Assembly (NCBI GenBank): GCA_002688185.1 | Contig: NZCE01000032.1 | Span: 1 to 51,425 of the forward strand | Length of the DNA stretch: 51,425 nt | Source of the DNA: Spirochaetales bacterium | GTDB lineage: Bacteria; Spirochaetota; Spirochaetia; ARS1246 | Direction of reading: 5' to 3' | Shown: one piece after another, positions 1-8,660 of the stretch | Numbering within the stretch: the first letter of the stretch is position 1 | Layout: every line of letters begins with the position of its first letter | Position numbers and translations under genes: made by a program | The notes under the pieces: model-generated | Told to the model about the DNA's origin: nothing | Seen by the model: the letters and a program-made list of their open reading frames with translations, nothing else | Databases searched by the model: none

Positions 1-144
1 ACACTCGCCCCTCCCAGGAACTATGCAATAGCGTTGGTTTTAGCATAGCATATTATCGGGGTTATGAGTATTCGTTACCTTTTTGCAGGGGAGTCATTAG
101 TAATAAAATAAATAGCAAATTGAGAGAGCGTCGAGTGTAAAGCA

Positions 145-960
145 TCATTTCGACACCTCCTTTTTTAATGTCAATGATTTCTGTTCGAGTTCCTCAGGAA
201 GGTCGAGAGAACCTTTCATTCCCGTAGAGTCGGCCTCTACCATTTGGGAAGCGAATACTTTAGCTGCATTGAGAACCGTATTTATGGTAAAAGATGTATC
301 ACTTGTTATAAAGAAAAACCGCTCAAACAAGGGAGCGTCATCTAGCCGATATGAATATTCGAGGGCAACGTCTCCGTTACGTTCGAGTGTCGTAGGGCCG
401 TCCGTCACCGATGGGAGGTGAAGTGTGACTACACCCCTACCATCGACCGAAAATATAGCACCGTAGGGTCGACCGGCGGCGTTATAACGAATCTGGAGTA
501 AATCGCTCTCCTGAGCGATGGATCCGTCTATCAGCTCCTCTACGGTGTCGGATAGCTTACGGAACAGTGTAATTGTCGGCTCCATTCCCTTGATCCTCGT
601 CATTTCAACCGGTGCATCTTCCGCCACAGATTCATCTCTGAAAAGCACCGGGCTGACCCCTGCGATGATAGCAAATACCGCTGCGGCAAGTAACATAGTA
701 GCTCGTTTTGGTGTAAACCAACTCTTAGCTTCTATAACACCGGAAGAATCACCGGTTTCCTCAGATGACAACTTCTCTTCTATTGCGCTAGCAATATCAC
801 TTGGTGGATAGTCTCGTAAAATCTCATCACTAGATAATCTCAACGCGTCAAGCTTTTCCTGAAAACCTTCCGCAGTTGAGATTTTACCTTTTTGCTCATC
901 GCTCAGCTCGCCAAGTGCAAACTGCTCGAGATACAGATCAGGTATCCTCTGCTCATTCAT
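145..960 (-). CDS. Anti-sigma factor-like single-pass membrane protein
   Basis: Probable membrane-anchored regulator of the ECF sigma factor encoded just upstream. The N-terminal ~70 residues carry IPDLYLEQFALGEL and a stretch ending in EILRDYPPSDIA. From memory this resembles the N-terminus of anti-sigma-type proteins paired with ECF factors in myxobacteria. One hydrophobic segment lies at about residues 88-108 (ATMLLAAAVFAIIAGVSPVL). The C-terminal ~150 residues (DLLQIRYNAAGRPYGAIFSVDGRG, then FERFFFITSD) resemble DUF4384-type extracytoplasmic domains. There is no CHCC zinc anti-sigma motif. The start is only 3 bp after the sigma gene's stop, so the two are co-transcribed. The anti-sigma role rests on gene order and topology. 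The C-terminal domain may sense something outside the cytoplasm, but no ligand can be named. Confidence 0.7.
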   Translation of the reverse strand: MNEQRIPDLYLEQFALGELSDEQKGKISTAEGFQEKLDALRLSSDEILRDYPPSDIASAIEEKLSSEETGDSSGVIEAKSWFTPKRATMLLAAAVFAIIAGVSPVLFRDESVAEDAPVEMTRIKGMEPTITLFRKLSDTVEELIDGSIAQESDLLQIRYNAAGRPYGAIFSVDGRGVVTLHLPSVTDGPTTLERNGDVALEYSYRLDDAPLFERFFFITSDTSFTINTVLNAAKVFASQMVEADSTGMKGSLDLPEELEQKSLTLKKEVSK

Positions 961-963
961 ACT

Positions 964-1443
964 TCATACCTCTTTAAGGGATAGCCCGGATTGTCTCAGC
1001 ACCCTGAGCCGCTTCCGAACGCCTGATACCGAAAGGCCGACGAGCTCGGCGGTTTCTTCCAGCGTCATACCGTCCACATAGTGGTACACCGCAATGGATT
1101 TTGTGCTTTCCTTCTGCCCGTCAAAAAGCCTGTCGATAAAGTGCCCGGCCAATACTCGCCCCTCGGGATGGTCATGCCCGGCTATCTGCGTTATCATGGT
1201 GTCATCCACGTTTATAGGCCCCCGGTTTTTCTTTCTGATTGTATTCAAGCATACATTCGTTGCTATTCTGTAGAGAAGGCTTGATGGTGCGGTGTCATGC
1301 AGCGTCTCTTGCCGGCGGAGTACCTGCACAAACACATCCTGCATTGCATCGAGTGCCATATCTTCATCTTTCAACAACGATCTGCATCGACGTAAAACCA
1401 TGGGTCCGTATTTCCTGTAAAACGCTTCAACATCTACTGCCAC
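964..1443 (-). CDS. ECF (group 4) RNA polymerase sigma factor
   Basis: A 159-residue sigma-70 family factor. Region 2 is seen at about residues 8-60 (YRKYGPMVLRRCRSLL, DAMQDVFVQVLRR), followed by LLYRIATNVCLNTIRKK. Region 4, a helix-turn-helix, is at about 125-150 (MTLEETAELVGLSVSGVRKRL). No region 1.1 or region 3 is present, as expected for the ECF class. It is the first gene of a two-gene operon with the anti-sigma-like protein. Pairs like this usually autoregulate and respond to an envelope or cytoplasmic stress. The regulon cannot be inferred here, although the divergent outer-membrane-type gene 180 bp away is an obvious candidate target. Confidence 0.9.
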   Translation of the reverse strand: MAVDVEAFYRKYGPMVLRRCRSLLKDEDMALDAMQDVFVQVLRRQETLHDTAPSSLLYRIATNVCLNTIRKKNRGPINVDDTMITQIAGHDHPEGRVLAGHFIDRLFDGQKESTKSIAVYHYVDGMTLEETAELVGLSVSGVRKRLRVLRQSGLSLKEV

Positions 1444-1624
1444 AACTGCTATATCCTTTCACTAACTATGTAACACAACAACGCCTGCTATCTGTCACCT
1501 GCTATTTCCTTATTGAAGATTTAATGCCTTTGCGCGCGCCTGCGGCACATCATTCGTCCCATAAAAGGGAGAAAAGTAACACCTAAAGCGATGGATGGTG
1601 TTTTAGTCTGTACGGAGGATGATT

Positions 1625-2167
1625 ATGAGATCGAATAAAACAATCATACTGGCAATTACAATTATCGTTCTTATCTGTGCAACTGCAAGCGCCGAGCGGT
1701 TCAGCATTTCCACAGCCTATACCGCGCCCATCGGCAACGAGAGTATAGATCCAAACTTTGGTCTCGGTGTTGAGTATCGATTCTGGGGCGTATTCGCCTT
1801 TTCAATCAATATGTATAACGACGTTGTTCTAGGCGCGGACAATATTCTCAATGTACAACAGATTCGACCCGCTGGAATATTCTCAGGCGGCGTAGGGATG
1901 AAAATTCCCCTTGGGGGTTTTCACCTTCTCCTTGATTGGCAGAAATTTTTCACCGGGACTGTGGCCGAACAAGGCGTGTTTATCCTTGCGGACTCATACG
2001 CATTCGGCGTCAGCCTCGATTTGAGCGACTATTTCGCAATTGAGGTTCGTTCGAGAAGACTGTTTAATTTTTCAGAAAAAGCAATCCAGGATCCGGGGCT
2101 CAGGATCGCATCAACGGATGATACCGTTGACCTCCTGAGTATAGGGGCATCGTTCCACCTGTTTTAG
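1625..2167 (+). CDS. Hypothetical secreted or outer-membrane beta-barrel-like protein
   Basis: A protein of about 180 residues with a clear signal peptide: basic start MRSNK, hydrophobic TIILAITIIVLICATAS, and a likely cleavage after ASA. The mature part alternates polar and hydrophobic residues and ends in F-H-L-F, as expected of a small beta-barrel or beta-rich outer-membrane protein (VEYRFWGVFAFSINMY, GMKIPLGGFHLLLDW). I chose the ATG at 1625 because GGAGG at 1614-1618 sits 6 nt upstream. The in-frame ATG at 1619 abuts that site. No specific family is recognised. It is divergently transcribed from the ECF sigma operon and followed by a strong terminator, so it is monocistronic. Confidence 0.7.
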   Translation: MRSNKTIILAITIIVLICATASAERFSISTAYTAPIGNESIDPNFGLGVEYRFWGVFAFSINMYNDVVLGADNILNVQQIRPAGIFSGGVGMKIPLGGFHLLLDWQKFFTGTVAEQGVFILADSYAFGVSLDLSDYFAIEVRSRRLFNFSEKAIQDPGLRIASTDDTVDLLSIGASFHLF

Positions 2168-2201
2168 GGCCGCGACGGATCCTGGTTATATCCTTTCCTT
2201 G

Positions 2202-2231
2202 GGGCCCCGCCTACCGGCGGGGCCCTTTTTT
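2202..2231 (+). terminator. Rho-independent terminator after the outer-membrane-type gene
   Basis: A perfect 10-bp GC stem (GGGCCCCGCC / GGCGGGGCCC) with a TACC loop, followed by six T on the plus strand, 35 bp after the stop codon. The other side of the stem has no A tract, so it should not terminate the convergent antiporter transcript. Confidence 0.93.
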
Positions 2232-2266
2232 GTCCGGACCGAGATTCGTCAGCTGCAATACTAAAG

Positions 2267-3526
2267 CTATCCTTTGCCGATTTCCCCAGCGCCTTTGAGG
2301 GCAATCCGTGCAAATATCGGCCCAATTATCTCAAAGACAATTGAGGTAGCCGTGATCGTTGTAAGTATCGCCGCGCCGATATCGGCTCCGCGCTGCCCAA
2401 ACGCGGCAAACTCTTCTTTGACCACCAGGGAAAGACCGATAGCCACTCCTGCCTGTGACAAAATACCAATACCTATATAACGTCTGAGCACTTTCTCCGC
2501 GCGACCAACCAACGCGCCAAAGGTTGCACCGCCGATCTTTCCTGCCGACCGTGCGCCTAGGTAGACGATCCCAATAAGTCCGAGGGCAGGAAGCGCCGCC
2601 AGGTGGAGACTCGCACCTGCCAACATAAAAAACAACAGAAACAAAAACGGCATCAGTGGTGACAGCACGTCCCGAATCCGCTGCACAAAGGGGCTGGCCT
2701 GAGTATTTACCACAATTATGCCTATAACCATATTTGCGAGAATAAAAGAGAATCCAAAATGCAATGTCGCCCCGGTACAAAAAAAGATGCATGCAATCAA
2801 GAGAATCAGGACCTCTGGCGACGATCGTCGCTTCCTCCCCAGTACTGAAAAAAGAAGACCCAGTATCGCGCCAATCCCCATACTGGCAATAATTTCGACA
2901 ATGGGGAGCCCAATGAGCGATAGAAAGGAAAGGCTTGCCTCACCCGGCAGCGGCGCGCTGCCAATAATACTCATTGCGATAGCCGAGACGAAACCAAAAA
3001 TGACGATTCCCAGACCGTCATCAAAACCAACAACAGCGTAGAGGGCGTTGGTGAGAGGTCCTCGCGCTCGATTTTCCTGAATGACGGCCACGGTGCCGGC
3101 CGGCGCACTCGGCGGGGCAATTGCTCCAAAAAGCAGTGACATCACGACGTCACCGGTCACGAGCAACACCGCAACAAATACTACAGCAAATGCAAGGAGG
3201 GACTCCCCGAGAATAATAAACGTCATCGCCCGTCCGCTGCTCTTCATCGCAGAAAACTTAAGCTCGAGCCCGATGCTGAGAGCCACAAAGCTCAGGGCAA
3301 TACGCGTAATTACGGAGAAATCGGTCAATTTGGTTTCAGAAAGCAAGTTGAACACCGATGGACCCATCAATACACCGATAACCATAAACCCGATGATCGA
3401 CGGCAACCGCAGACGACGTGCCGCACTACCGAGATAAAAAGCTATGGCGGTACTGAATCCCAACAGGAGAAGAGGGGGAAGTCCCAAGCTTTCGATCCAA
3501 TCGTGATAACTGGAGAGAAATTGCAT
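2267..3526 (-). CDS. CPA2-family monovalent cation:proton antiporter
   Basis: A 419-residue polytopic membrane protein with about 11-12 hydrophobic segments. It starts LPPLLLLGFSTAIAFYLGSAARRLRLPSIIGFMVIGVLMGP, which is the typical opening of KefB/GerN-type Na+/H+ exchanger domains. The central VVGFDDGLGIVIFG contains the paired acidic residues (DD) expected at the ion-binding site. There is no C-terminal TrkA-N/RCK domain, so it is shorter than KefB/KefC. It lies 13 bp downstream of the EIIA-like gene in the same operon, which suggests the soluble protein regulates it. Whether it carries Na+ or K+ cannot be read from the sequence. Confidence 0.88.
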   Translation of the reverse strand: MQFLSSYHDWIESLGLPPLLLLGFSTAIAFYLGSAARRLRLPSIIGFMVIGVLMGPSVFNLLSETKLTDFSVITRIALSFVALSIGLELKFSAMKSSGRAMTFIILGESLLAFAVVFVAVLLVTGDVVMSLLFGAIAPPSAPAGTVAVIQENRARGPLTNALYAVVGFDDGLGIVIFGFVSAIAMSIIGSAPLPGEASLSFLSLIGLPIVEIIASMGIGAILGLLFSVLGRKRRSSPEVLILLIACIFFCTGATLHFGFSFILANMVIGIIVVNTQASPFVQRIRDVLSPLMPFLFLLFFMLAGASLHLAALPALGLIGIVYLGARSAGKIGGATFGALVGRAEKVLRRYIGIGILSQAGVAIGLSLVVKEEFAAFGQRGADIGAAILTTITATSIVFEIIGPIFARIALKGAGEIGKG

Positions 3527-3539
3527 AGCCTTGGCGCCG

Positions 3540-4352
3540 CTAGAAGTCGAGTGATCCGCCGGCGTATATCAGATCCTGGACGGCAATCAATACGCCCCGT
3601 TCATTTTCGAGATTATCTGAAAGAAGGTTGATCCTGCGAATGACATCGTTGCATGCGGCCTTATCAGTAACTGCCAGGATAACTCTGGTAAACCTACTCT
3701 TCTCCTCACCCCAATACGCGGCAAACAACGGGATTCTATTAAGATAATGGCCTGCGTTGTATCCTTCAATGACCGCGATTTCTCCGTCCACCTCTGAAGA
3801 CAGTATCTGCATAATCTGATTAAAATACTCTTCTCGTTGAACCACGATCTGGAACATGCACTTTTCTCGACTCTGCACGGGTTCATCGGAGGACGCGGAC
3901 CCTCCCCGTATGATCTCGACGATCTCTTCTACTGATTTTGCTTTTCTAATGCTGGCGAGGGTAGACTTTTCGAGCAGGATTTTTGATATAGAGGATAAGA
4001 TCTGGATATGCCGATTTCTTTCCCGGGAGGGACCGATGATAAAAAACAGTGCGAATACGGGCTTCCTGTCCACAGATTCAAATGCAACGCCTCCGGCAAA
4101 CGTCATCATCCCGACAACAAAATGATCGATGTCTTCAAACGAGCAATGGGGTATTGCAATTCCGTCGCCAAAACCCGTGGTACCGGCTTTTTCACGATCT
4201 TCCAGAGCTTTGAAAATCTCGTCTGCTGCTTTAGCGCGCAATTGCTGATTTTCTTTGGCGAGCTCGGTAATCTCTTTGAGTACCTCGGTTTTTCCGGATG
4301 CCTGGGAGTTTACACGTATGCACCGGATGTCTAATACATCACTTATACTCAT
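3540..4352 (-). CDS. PTS EIIA (fructose/mannitol-type) domain protein with extra C-terminal domain
   Basis: Residues 1-150 form an EIIA type-2 domain: GDGIAIPHC places the phospho-accepting histidine at about position 69. The conserved follow-up FESVDRKPVFALFFIIGPSRERNRHIQILSSIS is present. Residues ~165-270 are a second domain (FQIVVQREEYFNQIMQIL ... FTRVILAVTDKAACNDVIRRI) with a beta-alpha-beta pattern reminiscent of P-II-like or ACT-like sensor domains. I cannot assign it to a family. No EIIB, EIIC, HPr or EI gene is nearby. It is co-transcribed with the CPA2 antiporter 13 bp downstream, so it probably regulates ion exchange rather than sugar uptake. This is an inference from context. Confidence 0.85.
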   Translation of the reverse strand: MSISDVLDIRCIRVNSQASGKTEVLKEITELAKENQQLRAKAADEIFKALEDREKAGTTGFGDGIAIPHCSFEDIDHFVVGMMTFAGGVAFESVDRKPVFALFFIIGPSRERNRHIQILSSISKILLEKSTLASIRKAKSVEEIVEIIRGGSASSDEPVQSREKCMFQIVVQREEYFNQIMQILSSEVDGEIAVIEGYNAGHYLNRIPLFAAYWGEEKSRFTRVILAVTDKAACNDVIRRINLLSDNLENERGVLIAVQDLIYAGGSLDF

Positions 4353-4406
4353 GTCTCATCTCCCGTGTTATGCCGATTCAGGATTTCGCGCTTGTTCTCA
4401 TCCGAC

Positions 4407-5663
4407 TTAATAGGGCCAATAGAGAAATCCCTCCAATTGGGGGAAAAGCACGTTAAACAGCCGTACGGCCCTCGTTGACCCTCGAATATCAGGATAGAAT
4501 TTCCTGCACTCCGCTACGGTGCTTTGACCAAGCATCAGTGGTGCCAACAGATTTGGCGGAATATTGATGACGTAGCCTTCCCGGCCCTTGGCGGGACCGA
4601 TCCTCACAATTTCGCCATCTGAAATCTCGAGGGCAATCTCATCCCGATACCAGTGTATCCGGAACATGCCCGAAAATCCGTCGAACTCGCTCCCTTCTAG
4701 GCGGTCGTTCAAAACCAAACCTATAGTTTCTAAAAACTTGCGAATATCAGGTATTCTGATCTGCCATTTATAGCCACCCTCGTATTTGCCTCCCTGGTCC
4801 AAGACTGCCTTCACCGCCGGATGTCCGGCTTCAAGATTCAATCTGATATATGGCTTTCCACGCTCTTTGGCTATAGCGGCAATCTGCAGAAGGAGACTTA
4901 AGAAATGCTCATACGGCAACCGCGAACATTCGCTCACGATCAGACCGTCACCAAAGCCTTGGCGGGCAATACGAACGTAGCCGACAGCCTTGTTTCTGTG
5001 TTCAACCACATAGGTATCGGCGGCGTATCCGGTCTTGAGTGACTCCCCGATGATAAACTTCCACCGGACCTCACCGCGAATTGTGGAGATTGCAAGGTGC
5101 GCAACGTGCTCTGTGTAATATTTCTCCAAGACTGGTATGTCGGCATTCACGGCGTTTCGCAGCGACAGCGACGATTCACCAGTCCTTTTTATATTATTTT
5201 GCAGAAATCGCAACTCGATACAGTAGTGCGTTTCCAGGGGCACGGCATATTCATATCCATACTGCCGGTAGAAATAAGGTATGCCCTGGATGTGGGACAG
5301 CACATACCCGCCTTCTGAAAGTGAGACGCCAAATTGGTTAACCAGACGCGAGATAAATCCTCGCTTTCTCCACTTTTCGAGAGTTCCCACAATTCCCATC
5401 TCAGCGGCTTTGATCGATACCCCGTCATAGTCAAGGGTCCACGGAATGAGTGACACGGTAGAGAGTATCTCCCTCGTTTCGGTTTGGATAACAGCAAACC
5501 AACGCATTTGAGGGGCATCAGGGTGCGCAATGGCCAATTCGCGGGTCATGCCGGCAACATCGTCACCGTGCATCCTGCCGTTAAATACGGCAAGACGTTC
5601 GATGTCATCCTTTTCCGCGATCGTGATAATTTCTCTGTTAGCGTCCAATTTAATTGGTGTCAC
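4407..5663 (-). CDS. Eis-like GNAT family N-acetyltransferase
   Basis: A 418-residue protein with the Eis architecture: an N-terminal GNAT domain (VSLIPWTLDYDGVSIKAAEMGIVGTLEKWRKRG, where the last part covers the acetyl-CoA pyrophosphate loop), a second degenerate GNAT domain, and an SCP2-like C-terminal third (GMFRIHWYRDEIALEISDGEIV ... LAPLMLGQSTVAECRKF). It ends in an aromatic-rich LYWPY, consistent with the C-terminal carboxylate used for catalysis in this family. Length matches the family norm of about 400. The real substrate is unknown; relatives acetylate amines including aminoglycosides. It is monocistronic and divergent from the ABC transporter operon. Confidence 0.85.
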   Translation of the reverse strand: MTPIKLDANREIITIAEKDDIERLAVFNGRMHGDDVAGMTRELAIAHPDAPQMRWFAVIQTETREILSTVSLIPWTLDYDGVSIKAAEMGIVGTLEKWRKRGFISRLVNQFGVSLSEGGYVLSHIQGIPYFYRQYGYEYAVPLETHYCIELRFLQNNIKRTGESSLSLRNAVNADIPVLEKYYTEHVAHLAISTIRGEVRWKFIIGESLKTGYAADTYVVEHRNKAVGYVRIARQGFGDGLIVSECSRLPYEHFLSLLLQIAAIAKERGKPYIRLNLEAGHPAVKAVLDQGGKYEGGYKWQIRIPDIRKFLETIGLVLNDRLEGSEFDGFSGMFRIHWYRDEIALEISDGEIVRIGPAKGREGYVINIPPNLLAPLMLGQSTVAECRKFYPDIRGSTRAVRLFNVLFPQLEGFLYWPY

Positions 5664-5775
5664 GTTAATTCTGTTCCACTATTATACCGGCGGAGTGGGA
5701 CTGATGGAACTGACTCAAGAAACGCATTTGGCCTGTCTGCCATACAAATAAAGTTCATGTTTTACAAATTATTTA

Positions 5776-5805
5776 TTGATTATTTTAAGTGTATTTCTGT
5801 ATATT
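5776..5805 (+). promoter_or_regulatory. Possible sigma-70 promoter of the ABC exporter operon
   Basis: TTGATT (5776-5781), an 18-nt spacer and TATATT (5800-5805), in an AT-rich stretch 30 bp before the ATG. GGAAGGGG at 5821-5828 is the ribosome site. The AT-rich context makes chance matches likely, so this is tentative. Confidence 0.4.
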
Positions 5806-5834
5806 GTTAAAATCAATAACGGAAGGGGTTAATT

Positions 5835-6854
5835 ATGAACACCATCAAGGTGGAAAACCTAACCAAAACGTTTGTTTCCAAGACCGGAAAGCCGTTCAGG
5901 AAAAAGAAGGGAGAGCTACGGGCGGTGGATGTAGTATCGTTCACAATACCAAAGGGTGAGATATTCAGTCTTTTGGGCCCAAATGGAGCCGGGAAAACTA
6001 CCACCATAAAAATTCTTGCAACGCTCCTGATCCCCTCAGGCGGCAGTGCATCGGTGATGGGCCACGATGTGGTAAAACAGGACTTTGCCGTGAGAAAAGT
6101 GCTCACCGCAGTGCTCCCGGGAGAAAGGACACTCTATTGGAAGCTCTCGGTAAAAGAGAACCTGCTTTACTTTGCTTCGTTATACGGCATGTCCCAACGA
6201 GAGGCTATGCCTGTCATCAAGCAGCTTCTCGCAGATTTTGAGTTAGAGGATAAGGAGAACTCTCTTGTTGAGAAATTGTCCACTGGGCAGCGACAAAAGG
6301 CGGTGCTATGCCGTGCGTTGCTTCCAGGACCTGAGGTGATCCTCCTTGATGAGCCTACCTTGGGGCTTGATCCGGTATCGGCGAAAAACCTGCGGGCAAT
6401 TATCAAGAGGATTCAGGAGAAGGGGACTACCATCCTCCTTACTACGCACTATATGTTTGAAGCCGATGAGCTTTCCGATCGGGTTGCCATAATCGACGCC
6501 GGAAAAATAGTGTGTCTCGATACACCGCAAAACCTTAAGAAAAATCTCAATGTAAAAAAGATCTTCAGACTGGAAACGAATCGCTGGACCGACAAGATTT
6601 CCGAATCCATCTCGCTGTCCCACGGGATCCAATCTTCGCGATTCTATCGGAAAAACGGCCATTACTCGGTGGAGCTCGAGGTCGCACAACGCGATCTCTC
6701 GCTTTCGGGTCTCTCCACCTTTTGTTCCAACAACGATATTTCCATCCATCAGGTGTCCATTGATGAACCAACCCTGGAGGACGTGTTTGTTGAAAAAACC
6801 GGGAAAACTATCTCTGAAGCGGAGGATACGCATGAAGCTCCGGTATTGGCTTAG
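5835..6854 (+). CDS. ABC-2 type transporter ATP-binding protein
   Basis: A 339-residue nucleotide-binding subunit of a DrrA/CcmA-type exporter. Walker A is LLGPNGAGKTTT (about residues 47-58), the signature is LSTGQRQKA (about 147-155), and Walker B is VILLDEPTLGLDP, followed by the switch histidine in LLTTHYMFEADEL. An extra C-terminal ~100 residues end in the DrrA-like SIDEPTLEDVFVEKTGK. The next gene starts inside its 3' end, so the two are translationally coupled. It probably energises the two ABC-2 membrane subunits that follow. The exported substrate is not evident. Confidence 0.95.
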   Translation: MNTIKVENLTKTFVSKTGKPFRKKKGELRAVDVVSFTIPKGEIFSLLGPNGAGKTTTIKILATLLIPSGGSASVMGHDVVKQDFAVRKVLTAVLPGERTLYWKLSVKENLLYFASLYGMSQREAMPVIKQLLADFELEDKENSLVEKLSTGQRQKAVLCRALLPGPEVILLDEPTLGLDPVSAKNLRAIIKRIQEKGTTILLTTHYMFEADELSDRVAIIDAGKIVCLDTPQNLKKNLNVKKIFRLETNRWTDKISESISLSHGIQSSRFYRKNGHYSVELEVAQRDLSLSGLSTFCSNNDISIHQVSIDEPTLEDVFVEKTGKTISEAEDTHEAPVLA

Positions 6855-7665
6855 ACCGATTTTTTCGATCGCATTAAAGGACATAAAAATCGCGATTCGG
6901 TATCGCACATTTTTTGTTGCCTCATTCGTGTGGCCAATAATATTCCCGTTCTCTTTTATTTTTCTCGGTAAAGGTCTTGCGGGAAGAAGCAATGAGGGGC
7001 TCGCCCATTTTACAGCGCTTTCCCAAACGGGTGATTACGCCTCGTTTCTCATCATCGGCAGCTTAATTTGGATGTTTGTCAACATAAATCTCTGGATGGG
7101 TGGGCTTGCCCTCCACAACGACAGGGTGCGCGGTACCTTTGACACCCATTGGTCCACTCCAGTTAACCGCAGATCACTGGTATTAGGGGCAACAGTCGCA
7201 TCGTTGGTTTTAAACTTTATACCGATGGTTACTTCGATCCTCTTCTATGCCGGTGCGGGTCTCCTTGAAATCTCGGGAAATTTTCCTGCAATCTTGATCG
7301 CCGTCGTTGGCGTGCTTCCATTTTTGCTTGGATTTCTCTTTACATTTTCGGCCCTTACTATGCGTTTGCGCGAGTCCGGAATGATCGTCCACATCATGCG
7401 GACACTCTTTTCAATTTTTTGTGGGATGCAGTTTCCCCTTGCCGTCCTGCCGGCATTTGCCCAAAGCATCGGCAAATATATACCCCTTACCCACTTTGTA
7501 AACATTTTGCGAGGCATCATCATTCGGGGAGAGAGCATCGCCTCACACGGCGAGTCATTCGCCTACCTCTTGGTTTCCGGGCTGGTGATGTTTGCAGCCG
7601 GCCTATTGGTGTTTGATCTCATGGAGAAAAACGTCCGCTCCCGCGGGCTGGTATCGGGCTACTAG
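6832..7665 (+). CDS. ABC-2 type transporter permease (first)
   Basis: A protein of about 277 residues with six predicted membrane segments and an ABC-2 membrane domain (FVASFVWPIIFPFSFIFLGKGLAG near the start, VRGTFDTHWSTPVNR, LPAFAQSIGKYIPLTHFVNILRGI near the end). The ATG at 6832 follows a GGAGG at 6821-6825 and overlaps the ATPase gene by 23 bp. A longer reading from 6760 has no ribosome site and would add a non-membrane, basic extension. It pairs with the next gene to form a heterodimeric channel. Confidence 0.9.
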   Translation: MKLRYWLRPIFSIALKDIKIAIRYRTFFVASFVWPIIFPFSFIFLGKGLAGRSNEGLAHFTALSQTGDYASFLIIGSLIWMFVNINLWMGGLALHNDRVRGTFDTHWSTPVNRRSLVLGATVASLVLNFIPMVTSILFYAGAGLLEISGNFPAILIAVVGVLPFLLGFLFTFSALTMRLRESGMIVHIMRTLFSIFCGMQFPLAVLPAFAQSIGKYIPLTHFVNILRGIIIRGESIASHGESFAYLLVSGLVMFAAGLLVFDLMEKNVRSRGLVSGY

Positions 7666-7673
7666 GAGGAAGT

Positions 7674-8504
7674 ATGAATCACTTGAAACGAGCTGCAATG
7701 GTTTTTAGGGCCGTCTTTATAAAAAACGCTCTGGAGTATATTCGGTACCCGGCAAATTTCATCTTTTCGCTCTTTATGCCCGTTGTATGGACTTTGCCTA
7801 TCTATTTCCTCATTCGGTCTTTCGCGCCGGACGGTACTTCCGCAGGCTTGATGTCATGGACCGGCAGCGCAGACTTCTACGGGTATTTTCTGATCGGGAT
7901 GGTCGTTGCCTATATCAATATGTCGATATTCTGGAACACAGGATTTTCTCTGAAACGACTCATGGATATCGGAATGCTGGAAACCACCTGGGGTCTACCC
8001 ATCGGTAAAACCACGTATATTTTGGCCGAGTCTCTCTTTTCGGTGCTGCGTCTGACATATGAAATGACCCTGGTTGTGATAATTTTCAGATTTCTCTTCG
8101 GCATGCGCCTACCTGCGGGATTCGGTGCAATGATTCCATGGTTTATCCCATTCTTTGTATTGATGTATGGCCTCGGTATCGGGTTCGCAGCCCTGGTGCT
8201 GTTGGTCAAAGACGCAAACACCATGGCCGACAGTGCGAGCTTTCTTATAAACGGTGTCACCGGGACACAGAACCCTCCTCAGGTGTTTCCCCGTTTTCTG
8301 TTGACAATCGCTATGCTTATTCCCATCACTTACTTCCTGGACATGCTGCGGGCGGGCAGCCTTGGCATCACGCCACTGCTTCCGTTGGCCCTTGAGGGAG
8401 CGATAGTAGCTCTGAGCTCTTTGGTAATACCAATTGGAGGCTTCCTATTCTTTCGGTATACCGATAAACGTTGCAGAAAAACGGGGAGCTTACACGTCCA
8501 TTAA
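7674..8504 (+). CDS. ABC-2 type transporter permease (second)
   Basis: A 276-residue membrane protein with about six hydrophobic helices, paralogous in layout to the preceding permease (FIFSLFMPVVWTLPIYFLI, MLETTWGLPIGKTTYILAE, MLIPITYFLDMLRAG). It starts 8 bp after the previous stop behind an AGGAGG site. With the ATPase it completes an exporter of one ATPase and two membrane subunits. No terminator is obvious after it, and the aldo/keto reductase gene downstream has its own promoter-like sequence. Confidence 0.9.
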   Translation: MNHLKRAAMVFRAVFIKNALEYIRYPANFIFSLFMPVVWTLPIYFLIRSFAPDGTSAGLMSWTGSADFYGYFLIGMVVAYINMSIFWNTGFSLKRLMDIGMLETTWGLPIGKTTYILAESLFSVLRLTYEMTLVVIIFRFLFGMRLPAGFGAMIPWFIPFFVLMYGLGIGFAALVLLVKDANTMADSASFLINGVTGTQNPPQVFPRFLLTIAMLIPITYFLDMLRAGSLGITPLLPLALEGAIVALSSLVIPIGGFLFFRYTDKRCRKTGSLHVH

Positions 8505-8578
8505 GCATCACGACCCACGGCGCCTTTGTCATTTCCCGCATCCCCAAGCTTTGCGTGAAATCTCCTGGATTCGGCAAG

Positions 8579-8607
8579 TTGACCGTCGGCCCCATCATTC
8601 ATACAAT
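8579..8607 (+). promoter_or_regulatory. Sigma-70 promoter of the aldo/keto reductase pair
   Basis: TTGACC (8579-8584), exactly 17 nt, then TACAAT (8602-8607), about 50 bp before the ATG at 8661. It is the only good match in the 156-bp gap after the ABC operon. Confidence 0.6.
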
Positions 8608-8660
8608 CGGACGGAGTGTTGGTAAGTGGACAGCCGTACGAAGGGAGTTGGAGGGCTAAA

